Shown here piece by piece: positions 1 to 7,744 of a DNA stretch of 21,369 nucleotides. Each line of letters begins with the position of its first letter. Within the stretch, counting starts at the first letter, position 1. The notes below the pieces were generated by a model, which did no database searches, was not told the origin of the DNA, and saw only the letters and a program-made list of their open reading frames with translations. Source of the DNA: Porphyromonadaceae bacterium UBA7048 (lineage in GTDB: Bacteria; Bacteroidota; Bacteroidia; Bacteroidales; Muribaculaceae). A program made the position numbers and the translations under genes. Location: positions 1 through 21,369 of the forward strand of contig DLAL01000029.1 of assembly GCA_002493945.1 (NCBI GenBank). The letters are read 5' to 3'.

Positions 1-20
1 GGCATTAACTGAATATCCCT

Positions 21-353
21 ATGTTACAGACGGATTATAAGTTCGGAGAGGTAAAAACTCTCGCTGCTCAGGTCGAGCCGGACGATTCAAAAGTTGAGTT
101 CAAAAACATCATGACCAATGATAACGGAGGTATCTCGCTTCTCGCATTCAAAGCCGGTCAGGAGCTGGCCAGTCACCTCGCTCCCACAGAAGTGATGATA
201 TGCGTGCTCGAAGGTGATGTCGATTTCATCATGATAGACCGTCCGCTCCATCTCCACAAGGGCGAATTCTTCCTGATGGGCAACGGTGTGCCTCACTCGG
301 TCAAGGCTCTTACCGACGCCAAGGTAATGCTTGTCAAGATTAAACACGACTGA
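21..353 (+). CDS. Small single-domain cupin protein
   Basis: A 110-residue protein that is essentially one cupin beta-barrel. The two cupin motifs can be read: motif 1 around residues 51-65 (H52, E57, then LEGDVDF) and motif 2 around 77-92 (GEFFLMGNGVPH, with H92). H52, E57 and H92 are plausible metal ligands. There is no signal peptide, so it should be cytoplasmic. Small cupins of this type bind a metal and often a small ligand, but substrate and reaction cannot be told from sequence. The ATG at 21 is the first start in the frame and gives a full-length small cupin. Only 20 bases precede it, so its promoter, or an upstream operon partner, lies outside the window. A hairpin at 419-458 follows. 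The family is well supported; the function is unknown. Confidence 0.8.
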   Translation: MLQTDYKFGEVKTLAAQVEPDDSKVEFKNIMTNDNGGISLLAFKAGQELASHLAPTEVMICVLEGDVDFIMIDRPLHLHKGEFFLMGNGVPHSVKALTDAKVMLVKIKHD

Positions 354-418
354 GCTTTCGGGCATATTCTGTTCTCAGAAGGCCTGTCACGCCCCTGTGT
401 CTTCTGAATGTATTGAGT

Positions 419-459
419 AAAGCAGTTCCGGCATCGCGATACGCGTCGGAGCTGCTTTT
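419..459 (+). terminator. Hairpin terminator after the cupin gene
   Basis: The arm AAAGCAGTTCCG (419-430) pairs with CGGAGCTGCTTT (447-458): 12 pairs, one of them a G-U wobble, with a 16-base loop. The right arm runs into a short T stretch (456-459). It lies 66 bases after the cupin stop and 70 bases before the hppA promoter box, which is where a terminator separating the two genes would be expected. Confidence 0.65.
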
Positions 460-503
460 ACTGTTCTTCCGGATGAAATCCTGCTGTAAAACACCCGTGG
501 CGG

Positions 504-536
504 TTCGCAACGTATCGGGAAATTTGCGTACCTTTG
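504..536 (+). promoter_or_regulatory. Bacteroidetes-type promoter of hppA
   Basis: TACCTTTG at 529-536 matches the Bacteroidetes -7 consensus TAnnTTTG. A TTCG at 504-507, 21 bases upstream, could be a weak -33 element (consensus TTTG). The transcript would have an AT-rich leader of about 40 bases before the ATG at 586. A second similar box, TACCTTTC at 571-578, is too close to the start codon to be the main promoter. Confidence 0.6.
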
Positions 537-585
537 TCCTGAATTTTTTTAAGAATAACTTAAATTTTAATACCTTTCTGATACT

Positions 586-2781
586 ATGACAAATCCTGTA
601 TTCTGGCTCGTCCCGGTTTCGGCGATTGTCGCTCTGGGTCTGGCCGCGTACTTCTACCGGCAGATGATGAAGCAGAGCGAAGGCACCGAGACCATGCGGC
701 GCATAGCCTCGCATGTGCGCAAAGGCGCAATGTCCTATCTCAAACAGCAGTATAAGATTGTAGGCATCGTTTTCCTGTGCCTGGTGGTCATGTTCTCGGT
801 CATGGCCTACGGATTCCAGCTTCAGAATCCGTGGGTGCCCGTGGCATTCCTCACCGGCGGCTTCTTCTCGGGCCTTTCGGGCTTCCTGGGCATGAAAACC
901 GCGACTTACGCATCCGCCCGAACGGCCAATGCTGCCCGTACGTCGCTTAACGCCGGACTCCGCATAGCCTTCCGGTCGGGCGCCGTCATGGGCCTTGTGG
1001 TGGTAGGTCTCGGGCTAATCGACATATCCTTCTGGTATCTGCTTCTCGACTGGCTTGTCGACGACCTTGAAGGCACTCAGAAGCTCGCTATGATTACCAC
1101 TACTATGCTCACCTTCGGCATGGGTGCGTCCACTCAGGCGCTCTTCGCCCGTGTGGGCGGCGGTATCTACACCAAGGCCGCCGACGTAGGCGCCGACCTC
1201 GTCGGCAAGGTCGAGGCCGGTATTCCCGAGGACGACCCGCGCAATCCCGCCACCATCGCCGACAACGTGGGCGACAACGTAGGCGACGTGGCCGGCATGG
1301 GAGCCGACCTCTACGAGTCGTACTGCGGCTCCATCCTGGCCACCTCGGCCCTCGGCGCTGCGGCTTATCTGCTCACTGAGGACGCCGTGATGCAGTACAA
1401 GGCCGTCATCGCCCCGATGCTCATCGCCGCCGTAGGCATCCTGCTGTCAATCATCGGCATATTCTCCGTCCGCACGGGCGAGGACGCCTCTATGAAGAAC
1501 CTCCTGAAAGCCCTCTCGCGCGGTACCAACCTCAGTTCGGTGCTCATCATCGCTGCCACCTTCGGCATACTGTACCTCCTTGGCATCGACAACTGGATGT
1601 GGCTGAGTTGCTCAGTCGCAGTCGGTGTGGCCGTCGGCGCTGTCATCGGACAGTCGACCGAGTACTACACCTCGCAGTCATATAAACCGACCCGTAAACT
1701 CGCCGAAAGCGGCACCACCGGTCCGGCCACGGTCATCATCTCGGGCGTAGGTCTCGGCATGGTGTCGACAGCCATACCTGTCATCGCCGTAGTCGTAGGC
1801 ATCATCCTCAGCTACTGGTTCGCTTCGGGCTTTGAGTTCAGCAACGTCGCCATGGGTCTCTACGGCATCGGCATCGCCGCTGTCGGCATGCTCTCCACGC
1901 TCGGCATCACACTTGCCACCGACGCCTACGGTCCTATCGCCGACAATGCCGGAGGCAATGCCGAGATGAGCGGCCTGGGCAAGGAAGTGCGCCGCCGCAC
2001 CGACGCTCTCGACTCGCTCGGCAACACCACCGCCGCCACAGGCAAGGGATTTGCCATCGGTTCGGCTGCCCTCACCGGTCTGGCTCTGCTTGCATCGTAT
2101 ATCGAGGAAATACGTATCGGTCTCGCCCGTCTCGGCACCACCACCATACAGCTCGGCGACCGTGCCGTCGACATCCATCAGATGAACTTCCTCGACTTCA
2201 TGACCTACTACGAGGTGAACCTTATGAGTCCGAAAGTACTCTCCGGCATGTTCATCGGCTCGATGATGGCCTTCCTATTCTGCGGTCTGACCATGAATGC
2301 CGTCGGCCGCGCGGCTGCGCATATGGTCGACGAGGTGCGCCGTCAGTTCCGTGAGATCAAAGGCATCCTCGCCGGCGAGGCCGAACCCGACTACGCACGC
2401 TGCGTCGAGATTTCGACCAAGGGCGCGCAGCGCGAGATGATATTCCCGTCAGTCCTCGCCATCGTGGCTCCCATCATCACCGGTCTCATCTTCGGCGTGC
2501 CGGGCGTCCTCGGTCTGCTTGTGGGCGGCCTGTCGGCAGGCTTCGTGCTCGCCATCTTCATGGCCAACTCCGGCGGCGCATGGGATAATGCCAAGAAGTA
2601 CATCGAAGAAGGCAACTTCGGAGGCAAGGGCAGCGAGGTGCACAAGGCCACTGTCGTGGGCGACACCGTGGGCGACCCCTTCAAGGATACGTCCGGTCCC
2701 TCGCTCAACATCCTCATCAAGCTCATGTCGATGGTATCCATCGTCATGGCAGGTCTGACCGTCAGCTGGAGTCTGTTCTGA
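586..2781 (+). CDS. hppA: K+-dependent membrane-bound ion-pumping pyrophosphatase
   Basis: A 731-residue polytopic membrane protein of the H+/Na+-translocating pyrophosphatase family. It hydrolyses cytoplasmic pyrophosphate and pumps cations outward. Family signatures are intact: DVGADLVGKVEAGIPEDDP starts at residue 200, and the acidic DNVGDNVGDVAGMGADLYES block occupies 226-245. A third conserved acidic block near the C-terminus includes GDTVGDPFKDTSGPS. The segment GNTTAATGKG at 479-488 has Ala483 and Gly486 where K+-independent enzymes carry Lys and Thr, so this is the K+-dependent class. Members of that class, including one characterised from Bacteroides, pump Na+ or both Na+ and H+; which ion is pumped here is not resolved. 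The length is usual for the family. The gene is monocistronic, with its own promoter and a hairpin after it. Confidence 0.97.
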   Translation: MTNPVFWLVPVSAIVALGLAAYFYRQMMKQSEGTETMRRIASHVRKGAMSYLKQQYKIVGIVFLCLVVMFSVMAYGFQLQNPWVPVAFLTGGFFSGLSGFLGMKTATYASARTANAARTSLNAGLRIAFRSGAVMGLVVVGLGLIDISFWYLLLDWLVDDLEGTQKLAMITTTMLTFGMGASTQALFARVGGGIYTKAADVGADLVGKVEAGIPEDDPRNPATIADNVGDNVGDVAGMGADLYESYCGSILATSALGAAAYLLTEDAVMQYKAVIAPMLIAAVGILLSIIGIFSVRTGEDASMKNLLKALSRGTNLSSVLIIAATFGILYLLGIDNWMWLSCSVAVGVAVGAVIGQSTEYYTSQSYKPTRKLAESGTTGPATVIISGVGLGMVSTAIPVIAVVVGIILSYWFASGFEFSNVAMGLYGIGIAAVGMLSTLGITLATDAYGPIADNAGGNAEMSGLGKEVRRRTDALDSLGNTTAATGKGFAIGSAALTGLALLASYIEEIRIGLARLGTTTIQLGDRAVDIHQMNFLDFMTYYEVNLMSPKVLSGMFIGSMMAFLFCGLTMNAVGRAAAHMVDEVRRQFREIKGILAGEAEPDYARCVEISTKGAQREMIFPSVLAIVAPIITGLIFGVPGVLGLLVGGLSAGFVLAIFMANSGGAWDNAKKYIEEGNFGGKGSEVHKATVVGDTVGDPFKDTSGPSLNILIKLMSMVSIVMAGLTVSWSLF

Positions 2782-2813
2782 TAACCACATAAAGAAATTT
2801 TTCAATCAAGGCG

Positions 2814-2847
2814 CAAGGCAAAACCAATTTTATTTGGTTTTGCCTTG
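2814..2847 (+). terminator. Perfect 14-bp hairpin after hppA, overlapping the yicC promoter
   Basis: CAAGGCAAAACCAA (2814-2827) and TTGGTTTTGCCTTG (2834-2847) form a perfect 14-pair stem with a 6-base loop, 32 bases after the hppA stop. The downstream sequence (ACTTATT) is only weakly T-rich, so termination may be partial. The right arm also contains the putative -33 TTTG of the yicC promoter. Confidence 0.65.
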
Positions 2848-2864
2848 ACTTATTCGTATCTTTG
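2833..2864 (+). promoter_or_regulatory. Promoter of yicC, inside the hppA hairpin
   Basis: TATCTTTG at 2857-2864 fits the -7 consensus TAnnTTTG, and TTTG at 2833-2836 fits the -33 element with a 20-base gap, which is a good Bacteroidetes spacing. The predicted leader before the ATG at 2907 is about 35 bases. Confidence 0.65.
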
Positions 2865-2906
2865 TGCTTGCAACCCGGCGCAGAGCCGCAATAATTGAAT
2901 TGTATT

Positions 2907-3794
2907 ATGCTTATGTCAATGACCGGATTCGGCAAAGCCATAGCCGAATCGCCTAATAAAAAGATATGTGTCGAAATCAAGTCGCTCAATTCCAAACAGA
3001 TGGATTTGAACGTGCGCATCCCGTCGCTGTTTCGCGAGCACGAACTCGACGTGCGGGCTACGGTCGGACATACTCTCGAACGCGGCAAGGCAGATGTCAT
3101 CATCACCGTTGAGACCGCAGCCGGTGCGGACGCGCCTGTCTCGACTCATCTCAATGTCGAGGCCATGGCCGCTTATCGCCGTCAGCTGATTGACGCCGCC
3201 GGCGCTATCGGCATCCCCGAGCCATCGGACTGGTATTCGGTGCTCTTCCGTTTCCCTGACACCATGACCACCGCTACCGACGATACGGCTACCGACGATG
3301 ATGTCAATGCACTCCGTCTGGCCGTCGACAAGGCCGTGGAGGGACTTATGGCTCACCGCCGTGCCGAAGGCGAGGCGCTGGAGAAATTCTTCGCCGAGCG
3401 CATCGAGGCTCTTTCGGAATTGCTGGCAAGCATCGAACCCTACGAGAAGGAGCGCGTGGGCCGCATCCGCGCGCGCATCGAGGATGGCCTCTCCAAGATT
3501 CCTGTAGCCGAGTACGACAAGGGACGCCTCGAGCAGGAGATGATATTCTACATCGAGAAGCTCGACGTCAACGAGGAGAAGCAGCGTCTCGCACGCCACC
3601 TCGCCTACTTCATGGAGACCATGAACGCTCCCAAGCCCGGACAGGGCAAGAAGCTCGGCTTCATCGCCCAGGAGATGGGCCGCGAGATCAACACCCTCGG
3701 CTCGAAGAGCAACCATGCCGACATGCAGGCCATCGTCGTGCGCATGAAAGACCTCCTCGAGCAGATTAAGGAGCAGGTCCTCAACGTCATGTAA
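2907..3794 (+). CDS. yicC: YicC/YloC-family endoribonuclease
   Basis: A 295-residue protein with the YicC N-terminal signature right at the start (MSMTGFGKA) followed by the conserved EIKSLNSKQMDLNVRIPS segment. The C-terminal third is the DUF1732 region, including EEKQRLARHLAYF and the highly conserved GKKLGFIAQEMGREINT and LGSKSNHADMQ stretches. Characterised YicC and YloC proteins are Mg2+/Mn2+-dependent endoribonucleases that act on RNA; the cellular targets here are unknown. I chose the ATG at 2907 (MLMSMTGFG) over the TTG at 2895 because it is an ATG and puts the conserved SMTGFGK at the usual distance from the N-terminus. In many bacteria guanylate kinase follows yicC; here the gene stands alone and faces the arabinose operon across a shared hairpin. 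Confidence 0.93.
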   Translation: MLMSMTGFGKAIAESPNKKICVEIKSLNSKQMDLNVRIPSLFREHELDVRATVGHTLERGKADVIITVETAAGADAPVSTHLNVEAMAAYRRQLIDAAGAIGIPEPSDWYSVLFRFPDTMTTATDDTATDDDVNALRLAVDKAVEGLMAHRRAEGEALEKFFAERIEALSELLASIEPYEKERVGRIRARIEDGLSKIPVAEYDKGRLEQEMIFYIEKLDVNEEKQRLARHLAYFMETMNAPKPGQGKKLGFIAQEMGREINTLGSKSNHADMQAIVVRMKDLLEQIKEQVLNVM

Positions 3795-3814
3795 GGAAAC
3801 AGAAGGATACAGAT

Positions 3815-3857
3815 AAACAGCAGTCGGCTGCACGGATGGCGCAGCCGACTGCTGTTT
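3815..3857. terminator. Bidirectional hairpin terminator between yicC and araB
   Basis: AAACAGCAGTCGGCTGC (3815-3831) and GCAGCCGACTGCTGTTT (3841-3857) form a perfect 17-pair stem with a 9-base loop. The plus-strand reading ends in a run of five T (3855-3859). It sits in the 82-base gap between two convergent stop codons, 20 bases after each, so it most likely ends both transcripts. It is the clearest terminator in the window. Confidence 0.88.
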
Positions 3858-3876
3858 TTGATATTGTTCCGCAGGC

Positions 3877-5466
3877 TTACTTCACCGTCGTGGCAGCAGC
3901 CTCGACAGGGAGGCAGGCCGTGTAGGCGGCGATGTACCTGTTGAAGCCTTCGACTTCCTCGGGAGTCGGAGCTATTTCCGGACCCTTGTTGCCGGCGAAC
4001 ACGACGTTGTCGAGCCAGCCGTCGAGGGTGCGTTCGTCAGGATTGTTCACCATGTACGACACCAGGAGCGCCATGCCCCAGGCACCGCCTTCGCCGGCGG
4101 TCTCCATCAACGAGATAGGCGTGTTGAGGGCTGCGGCGAGTATGCGCTGGCCCACACCTTCAGTCTTGAAGAAGCCTCCGTGGCCGGTGATGCGGTCAAC
4201 TTTGACTTTCTCCGTGTTGAAGAGGATGTCGTTGCCGATTTTCAGCACGGCCACGGCCGCGTTGAGATTGGTGCGCACGAAGTTGGCGAGGTTGAAGCGG
4301 TCGTTCACCGAGCGGACGAAGAGCGGCGCGCCCGTAGCGAAGCCCATGACGGGTTCGCCCGAGAAGTAGTTGTACGCCACAAGACCGCCGCAGTCGGCGT
4401 CGCCCGTCAGCGCGTGGTTGTACAGCCGTCCGTAGATTTCGCCGATGTCGGCCTTGACGCCCATCAGCTCGGCGAATTCGCGGAATACGCCCACCCAGGC
4501 GTTGAGGTCGGAGGTGCAGTTGTTGCAGTGCACCATGGCCACGAGGCTGCCGTCGGGGGTGGTCACCATGTCGATGGCCTCGTAGGGACGGCTAAGGTCC
4601 TTCTCGAGCACTATCATCGAGAAGGACGACGTGCCGGCCGATACGTTGCCCGTGCGCTGGCGCACGGAGTTGGTGGCCACCATGCCTGTGCCTGCGTCGC
4701 CTTCAGGCGGACAGAAGGGTATGCCGCCGTGCAGACGTCCCGAGATGTCGAGCCGCTTGGCGCCCTCGTCGGTGAGGGTGCCGGCGTTCTGTCCGGCCAT
4801 GAGGATGCCCGGAAGGATGCTGCGCAGGGGCTTGTCGAAGCCCTTCGATGCAGCCAGCACGTCGAACTTCTCAATCATCTGAGCCGAATAGTCCTTCGTG
4901 GCAGGGTCGATGGGGAGCATGCCCGAGGCGTCGCCTATGCCGAGCACCTTCTTGCCCGTCAGCTGCCAGTGGATGTAGCCGGCCAGAGTGGTGAAGAAGG
5001 TGATGTCGGCCGTGTGGGGCTCGCCGTTGAGGATGGCCTGATAGAGATGCGATATGCTCCAGCGCAGGGGGATGTTGTAGTTGAAGAGTTCCGACAGTTC
5101 GGCCGCTGCCTGGGCAGTATTGGTGTTGCGCCAGGTGCGGAAGGGTGCGAGGAGCGCGCCTTTGCTGTCGAAGGCCATGTAGCCGTGCATCATGGCGCTG
5201 ATGCCTATGCCGGCGAGGGTCTCGATGTCGGTGTCGTACTTCTGACGCACGTCGGCGCACAGGTCGCGGTAGCAGTCCTGAAGGCCGAACCATATGGCTT
5301 CGAGAGGATAGGTCCACAGTCCGTCGTTGAGCTGGTTCTCCCACGTGTGGCTGCCCTGGGCTATAGGACGGTTGTCCTCGTCGATGAGGACGGCCTTGAT
5401 GCGGGTGGAGCCGAACTCTATGCCAAGCATCGCGCGGCCGTCGGCGATAGTCTTTGCTGCGTCCAT
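3877..5466 (-). CDS. araB: L-ribulokinase of the FGGY family
   Basis: A 529-residue sugar kinase of the FGGY family. The N-terminal phosphate-binding loop reads GIEFGSTRIKAVLID (from residue 15). Further family segments are GIGISAMMHGY, an acidic GDAGTGMV stretch that should contain the catalytic aspartate, and GNVSAGTSSFS. A glycine-rich GHGGFFKTEG and a GGAWGMALL segment lie in the C-terminal ATPase lobe. It would phosphorylate L-ribulose to L-ribulose 5-phosphate with ATP. The substrate is assigned from its place as last gene of a complete arabinose operon; the sequence is of the Bacteroides type rather than close to E. coli AraB. A GTG at 5469 could also start the frame, but the ATG at 5466 shares one base with the araA stop (TGATG), which points to translational coupling. 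Cytoplasmic. Confidence 0.92.
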   Translation of the reverse strand: MDAAKTIADGRAMLGIEFGSTRIKAVLIDEDNRPIAQGSHTWENQLNDGLWTYPLEAIWFGLQDCYRDLCADVRQKYDTDIETLAGIGISAMMHGYMAFDSKGALLAPFRTWRNTNTAQAAAELSELFNYNIPLRWSISHLYQAILNGEPHTADITFFTTLAGYIHWQLTGKKVLGIGDASGMLPIDPATKDYSAQMIEKFDVLAASKGFDKPLRSILPGILMAGQNAGTLTDEGAKRLDISGRLHGGIPFCPPEGDAGTGMVATNSVRQRTGNVSAGTSSFSMIVLEKDLSRPYEAIDMVTTPDGSLVAMVHCNNCTSDLNAWVGVFREFAELMGVKADIGEIYGRLYNHALTGDADCGGLVAYNYFSGEPVMGFATGAPLFVRSVNDRFNLANFVRTNLNAAVAVLKIGNDILFNTEKVKVDRITGHGGFFKTEGVGQRILAAALNTPISLMETAGEGGAWGMALLVSYMVNNPDERTLDGWLDNVVFAGNKGPEIAPTPEEVEGFNRYIAAYTACLPVEAAATTVK

Positions 5467-7007
5467 CACATCAGCGATTTATTGAGCATGTAGTACACCT
5501 CGTTCCAGCGGAGCTCGTTCTTGAACGCCGGGATGGTCGTGGTGCTGTCGATGTGGAGCATCTCGATGCCGGCAATTTCGGCATAGTCCTCCCAGTATTC
5601 GGGGGTGATGTCGTAGCTGAAGCACGAGTGGTGCGTGCCGCCTGCGAGAATCCATGCTGCGGCGCCGGTCTCGAAGTCGGGCATGGGCTTCCACAGTGCC
5701 GATGCCACGGGGAGCTTGGGCAGCGGCTTGGACTTGATGCACTCCACGTCGTTGACGATCAGGCGGAAGCGGTTGCCGAGGTCGACCACCGTGGCTGTCA
5801 CGCCGGGCATGGGCTTGCTGGTGAAGACCAGACGGGCGGTCTGTGCCTTGCGGATGCCGATGCCGAGGAAGTGCACTTCGAGTTTGGGGCGGCTTTCGGC
5901 GATGAGCGGACATACCTCGAGCATGTGTGCCTGGAGGATGGAGCTGTCGGCGCCGTCGAAGTTGAGGGTGTAGTCCTCAAGGAACGAGCAGCCCTTGCCC
6001 AGTCCTTGGGTCATGAACCACACGGTGCGGTAGAGTGCGGCCGACTTCCAGTCGCCTTCGGCTCCGAAGCCGTAGCCTTCGGCCATCAGACGCTGCGAGG
6101 CGAGGCCGGGTATCTGGTCGAATCCGACGAACATCGGATCGTTGATGTCTGCCGTGCCGAGGTCGTCGAAGTTGGTCGTGAAGCCCTTGGCTCCCTTGTC
6201 GGTCAGGCAGGCGCGGAGGGCGAGCTCGGCGCGGGCGGCGTTGCGTACGCTGCGATAGCCTTCGGAGGTCTTGTCCTCCAGGGCTGCGTCATGGTCGTAG
6301 CTGCTGAAGTATTCGGCCACGAGAGCGTCGGTGGCTTCGTCGGTCACCTTCTTGAGGTACTCCATCAGGTCGCTCACGGGGCAGTAGTCCACGTGGTAGC
6401 CCAGACGCTGCTCGGCCTCGACCTTGTCGCCGTCGGTCACGGCCACGTTGTTCATCTGGTCGCCGAAGCGGAGGATGAGCATGTCCTGCGAGTCAGCCCA
6501 TGCTGCGGCCACGCGCTCCCACACGGCTATGCGGTCCTGCACCTTCTCGTCGGTCCAGTGGCCTACGACGACCTTGCGGCGCAGACGCATACGTGTGCAG
6601 ATATGACCGAACTCGCGGTCGCCGTGTGCGCTCTGGTTGAGGTTCATGAAGTCCATGTCCATGGTGTCCCAGGGAATCTCGGCGTTGTACTGCGTGTGGA
6701 AGTGGAGCAGCGGCTTGCGGAGCTGCTGGAGGCCGTGTATCCACATTTTGGCCGGAGAGAACGTGTGCATCCACGTGATGATGCCGCAGCAGCGTGAGTC
6801 GTTGTTGGCGGCTTTCATTATATCTGATACCTCGCGTGAGGAGTTGGCTGTGCCTTTGTAGACTACTTTGACGGGGAGACGGCCCGACTTGTTGAGGCCC
6901 TCGACCATTTCGCGTGAGTGTGCGTCAACTGCGACGACGGCGTCACCGCCGTAAAGGAGCTGGGCGCCGGTCACCCACCATACTTCATAGTTTTCGAATA
7001 CGTTCAT
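5466..7007 (-). CDS. araA: L-arabinose isomerase
   Basis: A 513-residue protein, close to the 500 residues of E. coli AraA and colinear with it. It interconverts L-arabinose and L-ribulose, the first intracellular step of the pathway. The N-terminus has the family start EVWWVTGAQLLYG, followed by IITWMHTFSPAKMWI and NLNQSAHGDREFG. The Mn2+ ligands expected from the family can be placed at E310 (MAEGYGFGAEGDWK), E344 (FLEDYT), H361 (ILQAHMLEVCP) and H460 (GGTHHSCFS). No deletion or broken motif is seen. The ATG at 7007 lies 36 bases downstream of the araD stop, the largest gap in the operon. The stop overlaps the araB start by one base. Confidence 0.97.
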   Translation of the reverse strand: MNVFENYEVWWVTGAQLLYGGDAVVAVDAHSREMVEGLNKSGRLPVKVVYKGTANSSREVSDIMKAANNDSRCCGIITWMHTFSPAKMWIHGLQQLRKPLLHFHTQYNAEIPWDTMDMDFMNLNQSAHGDREFGHICTRMRLRRKVVVGHWTDEKVQDRIAVWERVAAAWADSQDMLILRFGDQMNNVAVTDGDKVEAEQRLGYHVDYCPVSDLMEYLKKVTDEATDALVAEYFSSYDHDAALEDKTSEGYRSVRNAARAELALRACLTDKGAKGFTTNFDDLGTADINDPMFVGFDQIPGLASQRLMAEGYGFGAEGDWKSAALYRTVWFMTQGLGKGCSFLEDYTLNFDGADSSILQAHMLEVCPLIAESRPKLEVHFLGIGIRKAQTARLVFTSKPMPGVTATVVDLGNRFRLIVNDVECIKSKPLPKLPVASALWKPMPDFETGAAAWILAGGTHHSCFSYDITPEYWEDYAEIAGIEMLHIDSTTTIPAFKNELRWNEVYYMLNKSLM

Positions 7008-7043
7008 GATATCTGGTTTTTATTGGTTATTCTGTTCGGTTGA

Positions 7044-7739
7044 TTATTTTTTGGTCTGTCCGTAGTATGCGCCGGGGCCGTGCTTGCGGTTGAAGTGCTT
7101 CTCCACCAGGAGGGGATTCATGGTCAGTCCGGGATTGACGGAGTAGGCTATGAATGCCATTTTTGCCACCTGCTCCAGCACGACGGCGTTGTGCACGGCT
7201 TCGTCGGGAGTCTTGCCCCAGGTGAAGGGGCCGTGGTTCTTGACCAGCACACCGGGCGTATGCTCGGGATTGATGCCTTCGAAGCGGCGCACTATCACGT
7301 TGCCCGTCTCCAGCTCATAGTCGCCCTCGACCTCGCTGCGCGTCATGTCGGCGGTGCAGGGGATGGCGTCGTGGAAGTAGTCGGCGTGCGTGGTGCCGAT
7401 GTTGGGGATGTCCTTGCCGGCCTGTGCCCACGCCGTGGCGTAGGTCGAGTGGGTGTGCACCACGCCGCCGGCCTTAGGGAAGGCACGGTAGATGGCCAGA
7501 TGGGTGGGAGTGTCGCTCGACGGACGCAGGTCGCCTTCGACCACCTTGCCGTCAGCAAGGCTGACAACGACCATGTCCGAGGCTTTCATCTCGTCGTAGC
7601 TCACGCCGCTGGGCTTGATGACGACCAGACCGCGCTCGCGGTCGATGCCGCTCACGTTGCCCCAGGTGAATATCACCAGCCCGTGCTTCACCAGCGCCAG
7701 GTTGGCTTTGTACACTTTTTCTTTGAGTTCTTCCAGCAT
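7044..7739 (-). CDS. araD: L-ribulose-5-phosphate 4-epimerase
   Basis: A 231-residue class II aldolase-family protein, the same length as E. coli AraD. It converts L-ribulose 5-phosphate to D-xylulose 5-phosphate, which enters the pentose phosphate pathway. The zinc ligands are visible as H95 and H97 (GVVHTHSTYATAW) and H169 (VKNHGPFTWG). The other active-site residues known for the family also align: D76 (PSSDTPTH), D120 (GTTHADYFHDAIPC) and Tyr226 near the C-terminus (GAYYGQ). The ATG at 7739 lies only 5 bases after the araR stop, so the two are surely cotranscribed. Cytoplasmic; nothing unusual is seen. Confidence 0.97.
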   Translation of the reverse strand: MLEELKEKVYKANLALVKHGLVIFTWGNVSGIDRERGLVVIKPSGVSYDEMKASDMVVVSLADGKVVEGDLRPSSDTPTHLAIYRAFPKAGGVVHTHSTYATAWAQAGKDIPNIGTTHADYFHDAIPCTADMTRSEVEGDYELETGNVIVRRFEGINPEHTPGVLVKNHGPFTWGKTPDEAVHNAVVLEQVAKMAFIAYSVNPGLTMNPLLVEKHFNRKHGPGAYYGQTKK

Positions 7740-7744
7740 GGTTC

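Noticed and set aside
1..20. End of an upstream gene before the cupin gene (a TGA at 10-12 in one frame).
   Set aside because: Four codons cannot support a gene call.
571..578. TACCTTTC as the hppA promoter.
   Set aside because: It lies 8 bases before the ATG, leaving no leader. The exact TAnnTTTG box at 529 is a better fit.
2916..3833. A 305-codon minus-strand frame opposite yicC.
   Set aside because: It is fully explained as the antisense shadow of yicC and would run across the shared terminator hairpin.
4180..6797. Two long open frames (over 430 codons each) on the plus strand across araB and araA.
   Set aside because: They are antisense to genes with complete catalytic motifs. Their translations are low-complexity (many Val, Ala, Glu, His, Gly) and show no recognisable domain. 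GC-rich third positions keep the opposite frame open.
7008..7043. A regulatory element in the largest gap of the ara operon.
   Set aside because: The 36 bases hold no hairpin, promoter box or palindrome that I can see; it looks like a plain spacer.
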